From the NCBI GenBank assembly GCA_002343505.1, contig DDQZ01000110.1:140891-181516 (forward strand): a stretch of 40,626 nucleotides of DNA, in the 5' to 3' direction. The DNA is from Verrucomicrobiaceae bacterium UBA2429 (lineage in GTDB: Bacteria > Verrucomicrobiota > Verrucomicrobiia > Verrucomicrobiales > Verrucomicrobiaceae). Positions within the stretch are counted from its first letter, which is position 1. Each line of letters opens with the position of its first letter. The notes under the pieces are model-generated. The model worked only from the letters and a program-made list of their open reading frames with translations. It did no database searches and had not been told where the DNA came from. Shown here in pieces: positions 17,646 to 27,584 of the stretch. The position numbers and the translations under genes are program-made.

Positions 17646-17924
17646 TCAGACTTTGAAGGCTCCCAGCGCGCCCTGCATGGCGGCCTTTTCCACGGGTTCG
17701 GCGCCGGGATCGCTGAAGCTCAGCAGCACCTCGCGGGCACGGGTCGGCTGGTCGAGGGAAAGCAATCCGGCGGCTTTCTTCAGCGCCTGGACGCGGAAGT
17801 CGTCATCCTGCCCGGCGCGCTGCACCCGGTCAAGAAAGGCGGCAAGGTCGATGAGTTTCGAGCGGGCGTCCATGAAGCCGAGGTCGGCCAGGTTCACCGG
17901 GTTGGGCGGAGTCCATGTGTTCAT
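17646..17924 (-). CDS. Small helical protein of unknown function, first gene of the TatD/permease unit
   Basis: The 92-residue product is not recognised. It has no signal peptide or membrane helix. After a Pro/Asn-rich start, two amphipathic helical stretches can be read, DARSKLIDLAAFLDRV and RVQALKKAAGLLSL, followed by TRAREVLLSF and EKAAMQGALGAF. The arrangement hints at helical repeats. Its stop lies 6 bases from the hydrolase start, so translation is probably linked. It occupies the place where an EboA gene might sit next to an EboB-type hydrolase, but I see no convincing EboA signature and it is much shorter than that family. Confidence 0.65.
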   Translation of the reverse strand: MNTWTPPNPVNLADLGFMDARSKLIDLAAFLDRVQRAGQDDDFRVQALKKAAGLLSLDQPTRAREVLLSFSDPGAEPVEKAAMQGALGAFKV

Positions 17925-18043
17925 GACTCCGACTCTAGGCGGCGCGCCGTCGCTTGCAACCCGGGCGCCGCCACGGCTGGAATCCAGCCCGCAGCAGGCT
18001 TCGCGAAGCGGGATGAAAAATGCCCGCGCGTGGAAAATGAAAC

Positions 18044-18073
18044 TTGCGTGGAGGACCTTCCGCGCTAGGTAAT
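18044..18073 (+). promoter_or_regulatory. Candidate promoter for the tandem tRNA-Lys genes
   Basis: TTGCGT at 18044-18049 is separated by 18 bases from GGTAAT at 18068-18073. The latter ends 11 bases before the first tRNA. Both hexamers are only partial matches to sigma-70 consensus, so this is a position-based guess. Confidence 0.3.
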
Positions 18074-18084
18074 GCGCCCCATCC

Positions 18085-18159
18085 GCGCGGGTAGCTCAGC
18101 GGTAGAGCAGTTGGCTTTTAACCAATTGGTCGAGGGTTCGATCCCCTCCCCGCGTACCA
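18085..18159 (+). tRNA. tRNA-Lys (anticodon TTT)
   Basis: A complete 75-base cloverleaf can be folded. The acceptor GCGCGGG pairs with CCCGCGT (one G-T at the end). The D stem is GCTC/GAGC. The anticodon stem GTTGG/CCAAT carries loop CTTTTAA, giving anticodon TTT. The T arm is GAGGG/CCCTC with loop TTCGATC. The 3' CCA is encoded. It reads lysine AAA/AAG codons and lies 20 bases before a second tRNA-Lys. Confidence 0.95.
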
Positions 18160-18179
18160 TCTGATGGAAGTCAATTTTT

Positions 18180-18254
18180 GCCCAGGTAGCTCAGTGGTAG
18201 AGCAGTTGGCTCTTAACCAATTGGTCGTGGGTTCGAATCCCTCCCTGGGTACCA
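18180..18254 (+). tRNA. tRNA-Lys (anticodon CTT)
   Basis: A complete 75-base cloverleaf can be folded. The acceptor GCCCAGG pairs with CCTGGGT, the D stem is GCTC/GAGC, and the anticodon loop is CTCTTAA, giving anticodon CTT. The T loop is TTCGAAT and CCA is encoded. The T stem GTGGG/CCCTC has one T-T mismatch at positions 50/64, absent from its neighbour. The D arm and anticodon stem are nearly identical to the first tRNA-Lys, indicating a tandem duplication followed by divergence of the wobble base and acceptor. Confidence 0.94.
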
Positions 18255-18261
18255 TCTCTGG

Positions 18262-18711
18262 TCACTCAAAGACCGGTGCGAGCATGTAATATCCGCCGTC
18301 GCGCGCCATGGCGCGTGTGACCTGGGTTCCACCGCCGGGTTTCTCACGGAGCGCCGCCGCGACGTTGCGGCAATGCATGACATCCAGCAGCCTCAGTGAC
18401 TGGACCATGGCCACCATCAGCGCCGTGCTGACCAGGCTGGCACCAAACAGGGCGGTGTATTTGCCAAAAAGAGACCCGAATGTGGACAGGGCGGCCCAGC
18501 CGTGGGCGAACCAGTGCCCGGCCTGGGCCTCATGTCCCGTCGCTCGGGCGGAAGCCTGATCCAGCAGCAGGGCGCTACCGCCCACCAGGAAAAGAAAAAT
18601 GGTGAAGTGAACAAAGTGGTCGAAAAGGGAAATTTTCACCACCCCGGGAGACTTGCGGACCGCAGGAGCAGGCTCCGCCAGATAGAGCAAGGGTTCGGCA
18701 GGACGTGTCAT
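18262..18711 (-). CDS. Small two-TM membrane protein of unknown function
   Basis: The 149-residue product is not recognised. An N-terminal cytoplasmic-like 25 residues (Pro/Ala-rich) precede a transmembrane helix near 30-51 and a second near 83-106. The soluble C-terminal tail includes a Cys-containing helix (LLDVMHCRNVAAALRE) and a Gly-rich segment. Its stop lies 7 bases beyond the 3' end of the convergent tRNA-Lys(CTT). The upstream region is markedly AT-rich compared with the surroundings. No Shine-Dalgarno sequence is seen before the ATG at 18709-18711. Confidence 0.7.
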   Translation of the reverse strand: MTRPAEPLLYLAEPAPAVRKSPGVVKISLFDHFVHFTIFLFLVGGSALLLDQASARATGHEAQAGHWFAHGWAALSTFGSLFGKYTALFGASLVSTALMVAMVQSLRLLDVMHCRNVAAALREKPGGGTQVTRAMARDGGYYMLAPVFE

Positions 18712-18769
18712 AAGAGGTTAGGCAACGAGTAACTCTCAAACGTTTAAAGCCAACTAGATATTTAGATAA

Positions 18770-18798
18770 ATTAAATAAATTTCATTTACTGTTCGTAA
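18770..18798 (-). promoter_or_regulatory. Candidate promoter in an AT-rich island upstream of the small membrane protein
   Basis: On the minus strand, TTACGA (18798-18793) and TTTAAT (18775-18770) are separated by exactly 17 bases. The second matches five of six consensus -10 bases and the first three of six -35 bases. The whole stretch 18730-18815 is unusually AT-rich for this genome, consistent with a promoter or a protein-binding region. Confidence 0.4.
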
Positions 18799-18821
18799 GA
18801 ATGCAATTAAAGCCTGCGGAT

Positions 18822-20468
18822 TTACAAGGACACGCCGCGCTTCCAGGGCAGGAAGTCGTCTTGCCCAAGGGCGACAGCTTTCGGCTGCAATGTCCCCGAC
18901 GCCACCGCCAGACATGCTTCGAAAAGTCTCTCACCGAGATCTTCCAGGGTGCTTTCACCTGTGATGACGGGCCCCGCGTCGAAATCCAAAATGTCCGGCA
19001 TTTTGCGCATCAGTCCGGTGTTGGTGGCGACTTTCAGAGTCGGGCAGACGGGATTGCCCGTGGGTGTGCCAAGGCCGGTGGAGAAGACGATGAGATTGCA
19101 GCCCGCTCCGGCCAGAGCCGTGGTGGACTCGACATCGTTTCCCGGTGTGCAGCAAAGATTCAAGCCGCCCCGTCTGCGCACCGGCTCGCCGTAGTCGAGC
19201 ACATCCACGATGGGTGCCGTGCCGCCTTTTTTGGCGGCTCCGGCGGATTTCATGGCGTCGGTGATGAGGCCGTCCCGAATGTTTCCTGGCGATGGATTCG
19301 CTTCGAAACCTGATCCGCAGGCGCGTGCCGCAGCTTCGTAAGCGCGCATGAGGCGGGTGAATTTCTCCGCCAATTCCGGGCTGGCGCAGCGGTCGCAGAG
19401 TTCCTGTTCCACGCCGCACAGTTCCGGGAATTCCGCGAGCACCGGCGTGCCGCCGCAGGCCGCCAGCAGATCGGCGGCGCGGCCGATGACTGGATTGGCG
19501 GAGATGCCCGAAAAACCGTCGGAGCCCCCGCATTCCACACCCAGCACGAGATCCGAGACCGGGCAGGATTCCCGTGTTTGCTCCGAGGCTTTCGCCACGC
19601 CTGAGATCACCGACTGGATGGCCCGGCCGAGCATGTCGCGCTCCGAGGCGCTTTTTTGCTGCTCGAAGATTTGCAGCGGACGGTCATGGCCTGGATGAAG
19701 CTCTGCCAGGGCCGACTCCAGCAGGCTCGCCTGGGCGTGCTGGCAGCCTAGGCTGAGCACCGTGGCGCCTGCCACATTCGGATGCGCGATGTAACCCGCC
19801 AGCAGACGGCAGAGCGCCTCCGCATCCTGGCGCGTGCCTCCGCAGCCCAGGCCGTGTTCGAGAAATTTCACCCCGTCCACATTGGCAAAGAGCGGCGTGG
19901 ATTCCGCGCCGAAGCAGTCATCGAGGCCGAGCGTCGCGGGCACGCCCCGATGACGCGCCTCCGCCAGATGCGCGGCGTAGCGCTCGTAAGCGCTGCCATG
20001 CGCGTAGCCCAGCGCCCGGGTCAATGCCTCGCGCATGACCGCTAAGTTGCGGTTCTCGCAAAACACCAACGGGATGACCAGCCAGTGGTTCGCGGTGCCG
20101 GCTAATCCGGCGCCGCGTCTATACCCCTGGAATACCCGATCCTGCCACTTGGACACGTCCGGCGCTGTCCAGGCCGCGTCCCGCTGCTTGCCGGCAAAGG
20201 CCGCCGCGTCGTGCGCCAGATTACTCGTGCGCAGCAGAGCGCCGGCCGGCACCGTCTGCGTGGTCTTTCCCACCACCACGCCATACATGCGCGCCCGCTC
20301 GCCCGCCGCAAAGTCGCGCGCGGCGAATTTGTGTTTCGCGGGCACATCCTCGCGCAGCGTCCAGCATTCGCCGCCGAGCGTCACCACGCTGCCGGCTTTG
20401 AGGTCTCGGAGCGCCACGATGAGGTCATCGCCTTCGTTCACGCGCAGCACTGGGGAGTCTGGAGTCAT
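18822..20468 (-). CDS. uxaA: Altronate dehydratase (UxaA family)
   Basis: The 548-residue product joins an N-terminal SAF domain (about residues 5-85) to the large GD/UxaA domain. GYRRGAGLAGTANHWLVIPLVFCENRN corresponds closely to the start of the catalytic domain in characterised altronate dehydratases. Further conserved segments are GCGGTRQDAEALCRLLAGY, LSLGCQHAQ, VLGVECGGSDGFSG, NPSPGNIRDGLI, LNLCCTPGNDVES and FSTGLGTPTGNPVCPTLK; several Cys residues here are probable Fe ligands. It dehydrates D-altronate to 2-keto-3-deoxygluconate in galacturonate catabolism; galactarate or a related aldonate is an alternative. No uxaB or uxaC is adjacent. The start was set at the second ATG, giving MTPDSPVLRV; the frame is open to 20480. 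Confidence 0.87.
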   Translation of the reverse strand: MTPDSPVLRVNEGDDLIVALRDLKAGSVVTLGGECWTLREDVPAKHKFAARDFAAGERARMYGVVVGKTTQTVPAGALLRTSNLAHDAAAFAGKQRDAAWTAPDVSKWQDRVFQGYRRGAGLAGTANHWLVIPLVFCENRNLAVMREALTRALGYAHGSAYERYAAHLAEARHRGVPATLGLDDCFGAESTPLFANVDGVKFLEHGLGCGGTRQDAEALCRLLAGYIAHPNVAGATVLSLGCQHAQASLLESALAELHPGHDRPLQIFEQQKSASERDMLGRAIQSVISGVAKASEQTRESCPVSDLVLGVECGGSDGFSGISANPVIGRAADLLAACGGTPVLAEFPELCGVEQELCDRCASPELAEKFTRLMRAYEAAARACGSGFEANPSPGNIRDGLITDAMKSAGAAKKGGTAPIVDVLDYGEPVRRRGGLNLCCTPGNDVESTTALAGAGCNLIVFSTGLGTPTGNPVCPTLKVATNTGLMRKMPDILDFDAGPVITGESTLEDLGERLFEACLAVASGTLQPKAVALGQDDFLPWKRGVSL

Positions 20469-20581
20469 GCACGGACGCAAAACGCCGCGCCCGAGTCTTG
20501 TCCACTGAAACTTGAGGGCCGTTCATGCCATGAGCCTCCGTCGTTGACCTTGTACGTCAGCCGCCCAATCTGGTCGCCATC

Positions 20582-21178
20582 ATGGAACACGTCCTCGTCA
20601 TCCCCCGCGCACTCTTCGACAGCCTCGGCACTTTTCAGGGCTTCCAGCCGGACGCGGACCGATTTTTGCAGGCCATGCTCGCGCCCGGCGCGAATTTTTT
20701 CATGGAGCGTCCCGCCGCCGAGACGGACCCCTCGCACAAGCAGTTGATCCCTTATTCCATCTTCCACCACGCCGGGCGCTACCTCTGCTACCAGCGCGGC
20801 GGCAGCTCCGGGGAGAAACGTCTTGTGGCACGGCGCAGCCTCGGTGTCGGCGGTCATATCAACCCTGTGGACCAGTCCTGCGACGGCATGGGCATGACAA
20901 TGTATTTCAACAGCCTGGAGCGCGAGCTGGCCGAGGAGCTCGTGCTCACCGGCGCCCGCAGCCAGCGCGTGATCGGCCTCATTAATGACGACAGCAGCGA
21001 GGTGGGCAGCGTCCATCTCGGCGTGGTGCATCTCTTTGACCTGGACAATGACGATGTGGCCTCCAACGAGGACGCCATTCACGATCCGCGCTTCATGACT
21101 CTCGACGAACTGCGCTCCAGGCGCGACGAATTGGAGACGTGGTCCCAAATTTGCCTCGACCAGTTGCCTGCCGCTTGA
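20582..21178 (+). CDS. Nudix-like predicted phosphoesterase (COG4112 type)
   Basis: The 198-residue cytoplasmic protein contains a Nudix-like core. LGVGGHINPVD (Gly90-Gly91-His92) is followed at about 113-120 by EREL-AEEL, giving the acidic residues expected in a Nudix box, then IGLINDDSSEVGSVHLGVVH near 131-150. The insertion between the GG motif and the REL-EEL helix is longer than in classical MutT enzymes. This build is that of a small conserved family annotated as predicted phosphoesterase (MutT family). Substrate is unknown. It is divergent from uxaA and convergent with pyrG. Confidence 0.8.
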   Translation: MEHVLVIPRALFDSLGTFQGFQPDADRFLQAMLAPGANFFMERPAAETDPSHKQLIPYSIFHHAGRYLCYQRGGSSGEKRLVARRSLGVGGHINPVDQSCDGMGMTMYFNSLERELAEELVLTGARSQRVIGLINDDSSEVGSVHLGVVHLFDLDNDDVASNEDAIHDPRFMTLDELRSRRDELETWSQICLDQLPAA

Positions 21179-21208
21179 GCGCTCGCTGGGCAGGCCCGGA
21201 GCGCCTTT
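21179..21208 (+). terminator. Weak hairpin between the Nudix gene and pyrG
   Basis: GCGCTC at 21179-21184 pairs with GAGCGC at 21199-21204, with an inner GGG/CCC pairing, followed only by CTTT. It could slow convergent transcripts, but the T tract is poor. Confidence 0.35.
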
Positions 21209-21211
21209 GCC

Positions 21212-22831
<1,620 letters not shown>

Positions 22832-22863
22832 AATGAGTGGGGGATGGAGTCTTGAACGCGGAA

Positions 22864-23640
22864 TCAGAGCACGGCTGAGGCGAGCTGCCTCTCGACCGCC
22901 GCAGCCTGCTCGGGCGTGTCCACGCCGGGGGAGATTTCATCGGTGAGGACGACGCGCAGGCGGACGCCGTTTTCCAAGGCGCGAAGCTGTTCGAGGGCTT
23001 CGGCGCGCTCCAGCCTGGAGGGCGGCCAGGCAACGAATTGAAACAAAAAACCGCGCTGGAAGCCGTAGATGCCCAGGTGGCGGTAATGCCGGGCGCCGGC
23101 GGAGGCGTCGCGAATGAAGGGCAGCGGCGAGCGGGAGAAATAAAGCGAGTCTCCATGCGTGTCGAAGACCACCTTCACGATGTTCGGATCGGTGATGTGC
23201 GCCGGGTCGAGAACGGGCGCGGCGGCGGTGATCATGCGCACTTGAGGCTCGTTCACCAGCACGGTGGCCAGCTCGTCTATGAGCGCGGGGGAGATCAATG
23301 GCTCGTCCCCCTGCACATTGATGATGACGCGGTGGTCCGGGAAGGCGCGCGCAGCTTCCGCGATGCGGTCGGTGCCGCTGGGGTGGTCCGGCGCGGTGAG
23401 CGCGCATTTCGCGCCAAAGGATGCCGCCGCCTCGGCAATGCGCGTGTCATCCGTGGCGATGATCACTTCGTCCACATTCCGGCACTGCTGACAGCGCTCC
23501 CAGACATGCTGCACAAGCGGCTTGCCGGCGATGAGGTGGAGCGGCTTGCCTGGGAAGCGTGTGGATCCCCAGCGGGCAGGTATGGCGACGAGTGTACGGT
23601 CGGAGTCGGTGGCAGCCAAGGCGGTGACGGGCAGGTTCAT
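22864..23640 (-). CDS. kdsB: 3-deoxy-manno-octulosonate cytidylyltransferase (CMP-Kdo synthetase)
   Basis: The 258-residue product activates Kdo with CTP for lipopolysaccharide core synthesis in the cytoplasm. Signature segments are [17 protein letters not shown] near residues 18-34, [15 protein letters not shown], a ...[10 protein letters not shown] segment, HLGIYGFQ and DTPEQ near the C-terminus. The usual length is about 250, which fits a start at the ATG at 23638-23640. The frame is open about 200 bases further upstream, but that extension is low-complexity and implausible. It is transcribed ahead of pyrG, and its presence indicates a Gram-negative envelope with Kdo. Confidence 0.95.
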   Translation of the reverse strand: MNLPVTALAATDSDRTLVAIPARWGSTRFPGKPLHLIAGKPLVQHVWERCQQCRNVDEVIIATDDTRIAEAAASFGAKCALTAPDHPSGTDRIAEAARAFPDHRVIINVQGDEPLISPALIDELATVLVNEPQVRMITAAAPVLDPAHITDPNIVKVVFDTHGDSLYFSRSPLPFIRDASAGARHYRHLGIYGFQRGFLFQFVAWPPSRLERAEALEQLRALENGVRLRVVLTDEISPGVDTPEQAAAVERQLASAVL

Positions 23641-23789
23641 CTGAGATGGCGCGGAGCGCGGCGGGGTGCAAGGTGAAAAAGGCCTCCAGGATGTCTGGCA
23701 TTCATGAAAGCTGTGGCACGCGCGACTGTCGGGCGCCGGGACCGGGCTTTGTGAGCACGGGGATGACAAAAAAGACCGCAAGGCAGCAT

Positions 23790-23817
23790 TTGACAGGCGG
23801 GGCGTGCCGTGTAGCCT
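23790..23817 (+). promoter_or_regulatory. Candidate promoter of rplI
   Basis: A perfect TTGACA at 23790-23795 is followed after 16 bases by TAGCCT at 23812-23817, a weak -10. The position, 33 bases before the rplI start, is suitable. The -10 is poor, so confidence is moderate. Confidence 0.45.
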
Positions 23818-23849
23818 CGCGCCCCCTTCCTGGCAAAGGAATCCCATTT

Positions 23850-24347
23850 ATGGCACACGCACAAGTCATCCTCAAAGAGCACATCAAAGGCCTCGGCGCA
23901 GAAGCGGACGTGGTGAAGGTGAAGCGCGGCTTCGCCCGCAATTTCCTCGTCCCCCAGGGCAAGGCCTACGATGCCACCCCCGGCAACCTCCGTCATTTGA
24001 ACCGCCTCAAAGCGGTCCGCGCGGAGCGCGAGGCGAAGGAGTTGCAAGAGGCTGAAAAAGTCGCCGCCAAGCTCAAGAAACTGAAGCTCAAGCTCACTCT
24101 CCAGACCGGACAGGGCGGCAAGGCCTTCGGCTCCATCACCACCATTGACATTGCCAGGGCGATCGCTGAAAGCGCCAAGATCGAACTGGACCGCCACCAG
24201 ATCGAGCTGGACAAGCCCATCAAAAGCACCGGCGCCTTCGAAGTGCCCGTCAAACTGCACGCCGAAGTCTCCTGCGTGGTCAAACTCAATGTGAGCGCCG
24301 CCGAGGGTGCCGAGTCTCCCGAAAGCGAGGAAGCGGACGCCGACTGA
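23850..24347 (+). CDS. rplI: 50S ribosomal protein L9
   Basis: The 165-residue product has the L9 N-terminal domain (VILKEHIKGLGAEADVVKVKRGFARNFLVP, residues about 6-35, including the rRNA-contacting Gly/Lys/Arg loop). A long connecting helix (LKAVRAEREAKELQEAEKVAAKLKKL) follows, then the C-terminal domain with GKAFGSITTIDIA. A short acidic tail follows (about 15 residues beyond the usual 150). The ATG at 23850 has AAAGGA at 23835-23840, 9 bases upstream, one of the few recognisable ribosome-binding sites in the window. rpsF and rpsR, frequent neighbours, are not adjacent, so L9 is monocistronic here, closed by a strong terminator. Confidence 0.97.
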   Translation: MAHAQVILKEHIKGLGAEADVVKVKRGFARNFLVPQGKAYDATPGNLRHLNRLKAVRAEREAKELQEAEKVAAKLKKLKLKLTLQTGQGGKAFGSITTIDIARAIAESAKIELDRHQIELDKPIKSTGAFEVPVKLHAEVSCVVKLNVSAAEGAESPESEEADAD

Positions 24348-24368
24348 TCCTTGGAGGCTGATTTCACG

Positions 24369-24403
24369 AGCCCGTGTTCCCGGAAGGGACACGGGCTTTT
24401 TTT
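24369..24403 (+). terminator. Rho-independent terminator of rplI
   Basis: AGCCCGTGT pairs with ACACGGGCT, extended by a G-T and two C-G pairs to about 12 base pairs around a five-base loop. It is followed directly by seven T residues. It stands 21 bases after the rplI stop. Confidence 0.93.
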
Positions 24404-24425
24404 GATCTGGCAAGGCGCGCCCGGA

Positions 24426-25541
24426 TCACACGTTGAAGCGCCACTCCACCACGTCGCCGTCGCGCATCACATATTCCTTGCCTTCGATGCGCAGCTTGCC
24501 GGCCTCGCGGGCTTTGGCTTCGGAGCCGCAGGCCACGAGGTCTTCAAAACTCACGATCTGGGCGGCAATGAAGCCGCGCTCGAAATCGCCATGAATGACG
24601 CCGGCGGCCTGCGGAGCCTTCATGCCTTTGGTGATTGTCCAGGCCCGGGTCTCCTTCTCGCCCGTGGTCAGGTAAGTCTGGAGGCCGAGCAGGGAGTACA
24701 CGCTTTTGATGAGCTGGTTCACGCCGCTGTCTTCCACGCCGAGGTCGGCTAAATAGGCGCTGGCGTCCTCATCGGGAAGATCCACAAGTTCGTTTTCGAT
24801 GGCGGCGCTGACCACGCAGGCGCTGGCGGCGTGGGCGTGGCTGGCATATTCGCGCACCTTTGAGACGAGCGGGTGCTTGTCCGGCTCCTTGGAGGCGGAG
24901 GCGAGGTCGGCCTCGGCCACATTGCAGGCGTAAATGCAGGGTTTGCCGCTGAGGAGGAAAAAGGATTTCATGAGCTTGCGCTCGTCATCACTGAGATCGG
25001 CGGTGAGCGCGGGCTTCATGGCGTCGAGGTGAGGCAGGAGCTTCTCGCAAAGGGCGAGTTCGGCTTTGGACTCCTTGTCGCCGCTCTTGGCTTTTTTTTC
25101 GCAGCGCTCCTTGCGCCGGGTGACTGCCTCGAGGTCGGCGAGGATGAGCTCGGTGTTAATGACCTCAATGTCGCGGACCGGGTCCACGCTGCCGTCCACA
25201 TGGGTAATGTCGCCGCTCTCGAAGCAGCGCACCACATGGACGATGGCGTCCACCTCGCGGATGTGGCTGAGGAATTTATTGCCGAGGCCCTCGCCCTGGC
25301 TGGCGCCTTTGACGAGGCCGGCGATGTCCACAAACTCAATGGCCGCCGGCACCAGCTTTTGCGAGCCGCTGAGCTTCGAGAGCACGGCCAGGCGCTCGTC
25401 CGGCACGATGACGACTCCCTGGTTGGGTTCGATGGTGCAAAAGGGGTAGTTGGCCGCCTCCGCCTTGCGGGTGCGTGTGACAGCGTTGAAGAGGGTGGAT
25501 TTGCCCACATTGGGCAGGCCGACGATTCCAGCTTGGAGCAT
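24426..25541 (-). CDS. ychF: Redox-regulated OBG-type ATPase YchF
   Basis: The 371-residue product matches YchF (about 363 in E. coli). The P-loop GLPNVGKST lies near residues 8-16, followed by the switch region [13 protein letters not shown] and the [24 protein letters not shown] segment (G3/switch II). The C-terminal TGS domain contains [20 protein letters not shown] and ends with the conserved [15 protein letters not shown]. YchF binds ATP in preference to GTP, associates with ribosomes and is a negative regulator of oxidative stress response in some bacteria. I chose the ATG at 25539-25541, which puts [14 protein letters not shown] at the N-terminus as in the family; an upstream ATG at 25595 would add 18 residues. 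Confidence 0.96.
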   Translation of the reverse strand: MLQAGIVGLPNVGKSTLFNAVTRTRKAEAANYPFCTIEPNQGVVIVPDERLAVLSKLSGSQKLVPAAIEFVDIAGLVKGASQGEGLGNKFLSHIREVDAIVHVVRCFESGDITHVDGSVDPVRDIEVINTELILADLEAVTRRKERCEKKAKSGDKESKAELALCEKLLPHLDAMKPALTADLSDDERKLMKSFFLLSGKPCIYACNVAEADLASASKEPDKHPLVSKVREYASHAHAASACVVSAAIENELVDLPDEDASAYLADLGVEDSGVNQLIKSVYSLLGLQTYLTTGEKETRAWTITKGMKAPQAAGVIHGDFERGFIAAQIVSFEDLVACGSEAKAREAGKLRIEGKEYVMRDGDVVEWRFNV

Positions 25542-25692
25542 AAGGGCGGCGAGGATAGCGGACGATGCCGGGTGCGCGAATGGTTTTTCGGCCATGCGCG
25601 CGCCTCAAATCTTCACCAAAACGCTTCAGCAGGCGCTAAATGAAAGTTGCTCCGGGTCTTGCCGGGGCTTCCGGCCTCAGGTTTTCTGCATT

Positions 25693-25710
25693 CTTTAGAA
25701 TCTGCTAAAG
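25693..25710. promoter_or_regulatory. Perfect inverted repeat upstream of the exopolysaccharide operon
   Basis: CTTTAG (25693-25698) is repeated as CTAAAG (25705-25710) with six bases between. A TAGAAT at 25696-25701, close to a -10 hexamer, overlaps the repeat, as expected for an operator. No clear -35 was found at the right distance. A perfect palindrome, CCCGGCCGGG, lies at 25732-25741. The repeat sits in the divergent region between ychF and the operon. Confidence 0.4.
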
Positions 25711-25805
25711 GCCGTGTTTTGAATGGACAATCCCGGCCGGGTTCGTTTAAATCCGAAATTGTCATTTTTTTGACCGGATATTCACACTATCTCGCAAACC
25801 CCACC

Positions 25806-27575
25806 ATGACCCTGAATCCCCCCAAGAGTCGTCGTCCATTTTTTGGATTGATGGCGGCAGCCGCTGTTTTGACCTTAACCTGCGTCGAAGTTCAGGCGCA
25901 GTACGGAGTGTCGCCGAGCCAGACCGGCATGTTTTTTGACGATCTGCGCGCGCGCCAGCGGGCGGAGAGCGCGGCCAGCGCATCTGGCGCCCGGGATGGC
26001 AATGTGGTGTACGACTATGACAGCGGGATTTACCGCGCCACCGGAAATGAAATGGGGCAGCGCAGCACGGACTACCAGTCGGCGCGCGAGGTGAGCCGGC
26101 CGTCCATCAGGAGCGGCAGCAACGCCTTCTCGGCCCGTACGGCGGGGGACTACACCAACTACGCGGGGCAGTACACCTCGCCGACGGGTTTCTTCGCCCC
26201 GACCTACATCTCGGACCCCTTCCTTTCCGGGCGCAGGAATGTGCGCCTGGGGCCGGTCAATGTAGGCTTCGGTTTTTACCAGGGCATCGAATACAACGAC
26301 AATGTCAACCGCTCAGGTGTGGACCCGGTCTCGGATGTGATCACCTCCACCTTGCTGAACATTGACGCCAACTACCAGGTGACGCAGAACAACCGGCTCT
26401 CCATCTCCACCGCGCTCGGCTTTGACAATTATTGGAATCATCCCGAACTCTCCCCCTACGGTGACGGCAATTTCATCGTCAACGTCCTCCCCGGTAGCAC
26501 CATCGCCTTCGACATCAAGGCAGGGCCGGTCTATTTCACCGTCTATGACCGCATTTCGGTGCGTCCGGCGGTGCGCAATGACTTCGCCCTGACCCGCAAC
26601 CAGGTCTTCGGGGTCTTCCAAAATGATGTGGGTGTGGCCGCCAACTGGCGCATCAACTCGGCATGGTCACTGTCGGTGAACCTCATGCACTCGGATTCGC
26701 AGGCGCTCGGAGGCGGGCAGACAGGCACGGTGGGCGTCACTGATGAGGACAATTTCAGCCGCACCACGGACTCGATCCACGCCTCGCTGACCTTCAGTCC
26801 CACCGGAACCTGGGTTCTGGGCATGGAGGGCGGCGTCACGGACATGCAGTATGACCAGGAGTTCAACGCCGACGGCGTGCTTTCCAACATTGGCGCCTTT
26901 GTGGTGCTCCCGGTGGCCAAAAGCACCTACATCCGCGTGGCTGGCGGCTGGCAGAATTTCGAGTTCGACGAGGTGGGCTTCAAGAGCCTTGGCACAACTC
27001 CGCTCACTTCCGGCGACACCTCTGATTTGAGCGACTTCTACTACAGCGTCACGCTCAGCAACCAGTTGAACTCGCGCGTCAGCCACAGCCTGACCTTTGG
27101 CCGGGAGGCGGCCCTCAATGTCACCTCGAACTATGTCGTGGCCGATTATTTGAACTACGGCATCTCCTTCATCGCCTGGAAGGGCAGCCGCATCGCCCTT
27201 AGCGCCTATGTGGAGGATGCTGAGATGTCCGGCGGGGTCTTCGCGCAGGAGACTCTGCAGTATGGCATGGATATTCACGTCTCGCACCGGGTCACTTCGA
27301 AGCTAACGGCAGGTGTCGGCTACCACTACGGACGGACTGACACCGACCGCATGGGCAGCTCCAACGCCCTCGGCAGCCTCGGCAGCGCGGCGAATTTTGG
27401 AACTTTCGACCAGCATGCCTGGAATGTGGATCTCACTTACGCCCTCAACCACAAGGCCAGCCTGATCTTCGGCTACCGTTACTACCTGACGGACATGCTT
27501 TCCGGTCCCGGCCGGTTCAATGACCAGGACTTCACGCAAAACAGGCTCATCATGGGCTTTAACTACAACTTCTGA
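25806..27575 (+). CDS. Outer-membrane beta-barrel protein of an exopolysaccharide export operon
   Basis: The 589-residue product has a signal peptide ending near VEVQAQ (about residue 31). The rest is rich in alternating aromatic and polar residues typical of a beta-barrel, for example GFGFYQGIEYNDNVNRSG, TYIRVAGGWQNFEF and SRIALSAYVEDAEMSG. It ends QNRLIMGFNYNF, with the terminal Phe favoured by the barrel-assembly machinery. The build corresponds to large barrels accompanying Wza/Wzc-like genes in PVC and PEP-CTERM-type loci. It could form or assist the outer-membrane pore. The start at 25806 was chosen for the signal peptide; the frame is open upstream. The next gene follows after 9 bases. 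Confidence 0.82.
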   Translation: MTLNPPKSRRPFFGLMAAAAVLTLTCVEVQAQYGVSPSQTGMFFDDLRARQRAESAASASGARDGNVVYDYDSGIYRATGNEMGQRSTDYQSAREVSRPSIRSGSNAFSARTAGDYTNYAGQYTSPTGFFAPTYISDPFLSGRRNVRLGPVNVGFGFYQGIEYNDNVNRSGVDPVSDVITSTLLNIDANYQVTQNNRLSISTALGFDNYWNHPELSPYGDGNFIVNVLPGSTIAFDIKAGPVYFTVYDRISVRPAVRNDFALTRNQVFGVFQNDVGVAANWRINSAWSLSVNLMHSDSQALGGGQTGTVGVTDEDNFSRTTDSIHASLTFSPTGTWVLGMEGGVTDMQYDQEFNADGVLSNIGAFVVLPVAKSTYIRVAGGWQNFEFDEVGFKSLGTTPLTSGDTSDLSDFYYSVTLSNQLNSRVSHSLTFGREAALNVTSNYVVADYLNYGISFIAWKGSRIALSAYVEDAEMSGGVFAQETLQYGMDIHVSHRVTSKLTAGVGYHYGRTDTDRMGSSNALGSLGSAANFGTFDQHAWNVDLTYALNHKASLIFGYRYYLTDMLSGPGRFNDQDFTQNRLIMGFNYNF

Positions 27576-27584
27576 TCCGAAACC

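Noticed and set aside
17646..17924. Small gene as an EboA
   Set aside because: Position next to an EboB-type hydrolase is suggestive, but the protein is far too short and I see no EboA motifs.
15645..18068. Very long (807-codon) plus-strand open frame across three minus-strand genes
   Set aside because: It crosses the permease, hydrolase and small gene in antisense, has His/Asp/Arg-rich low-complexity translation, and no domain; the minus-strand genes are clear.
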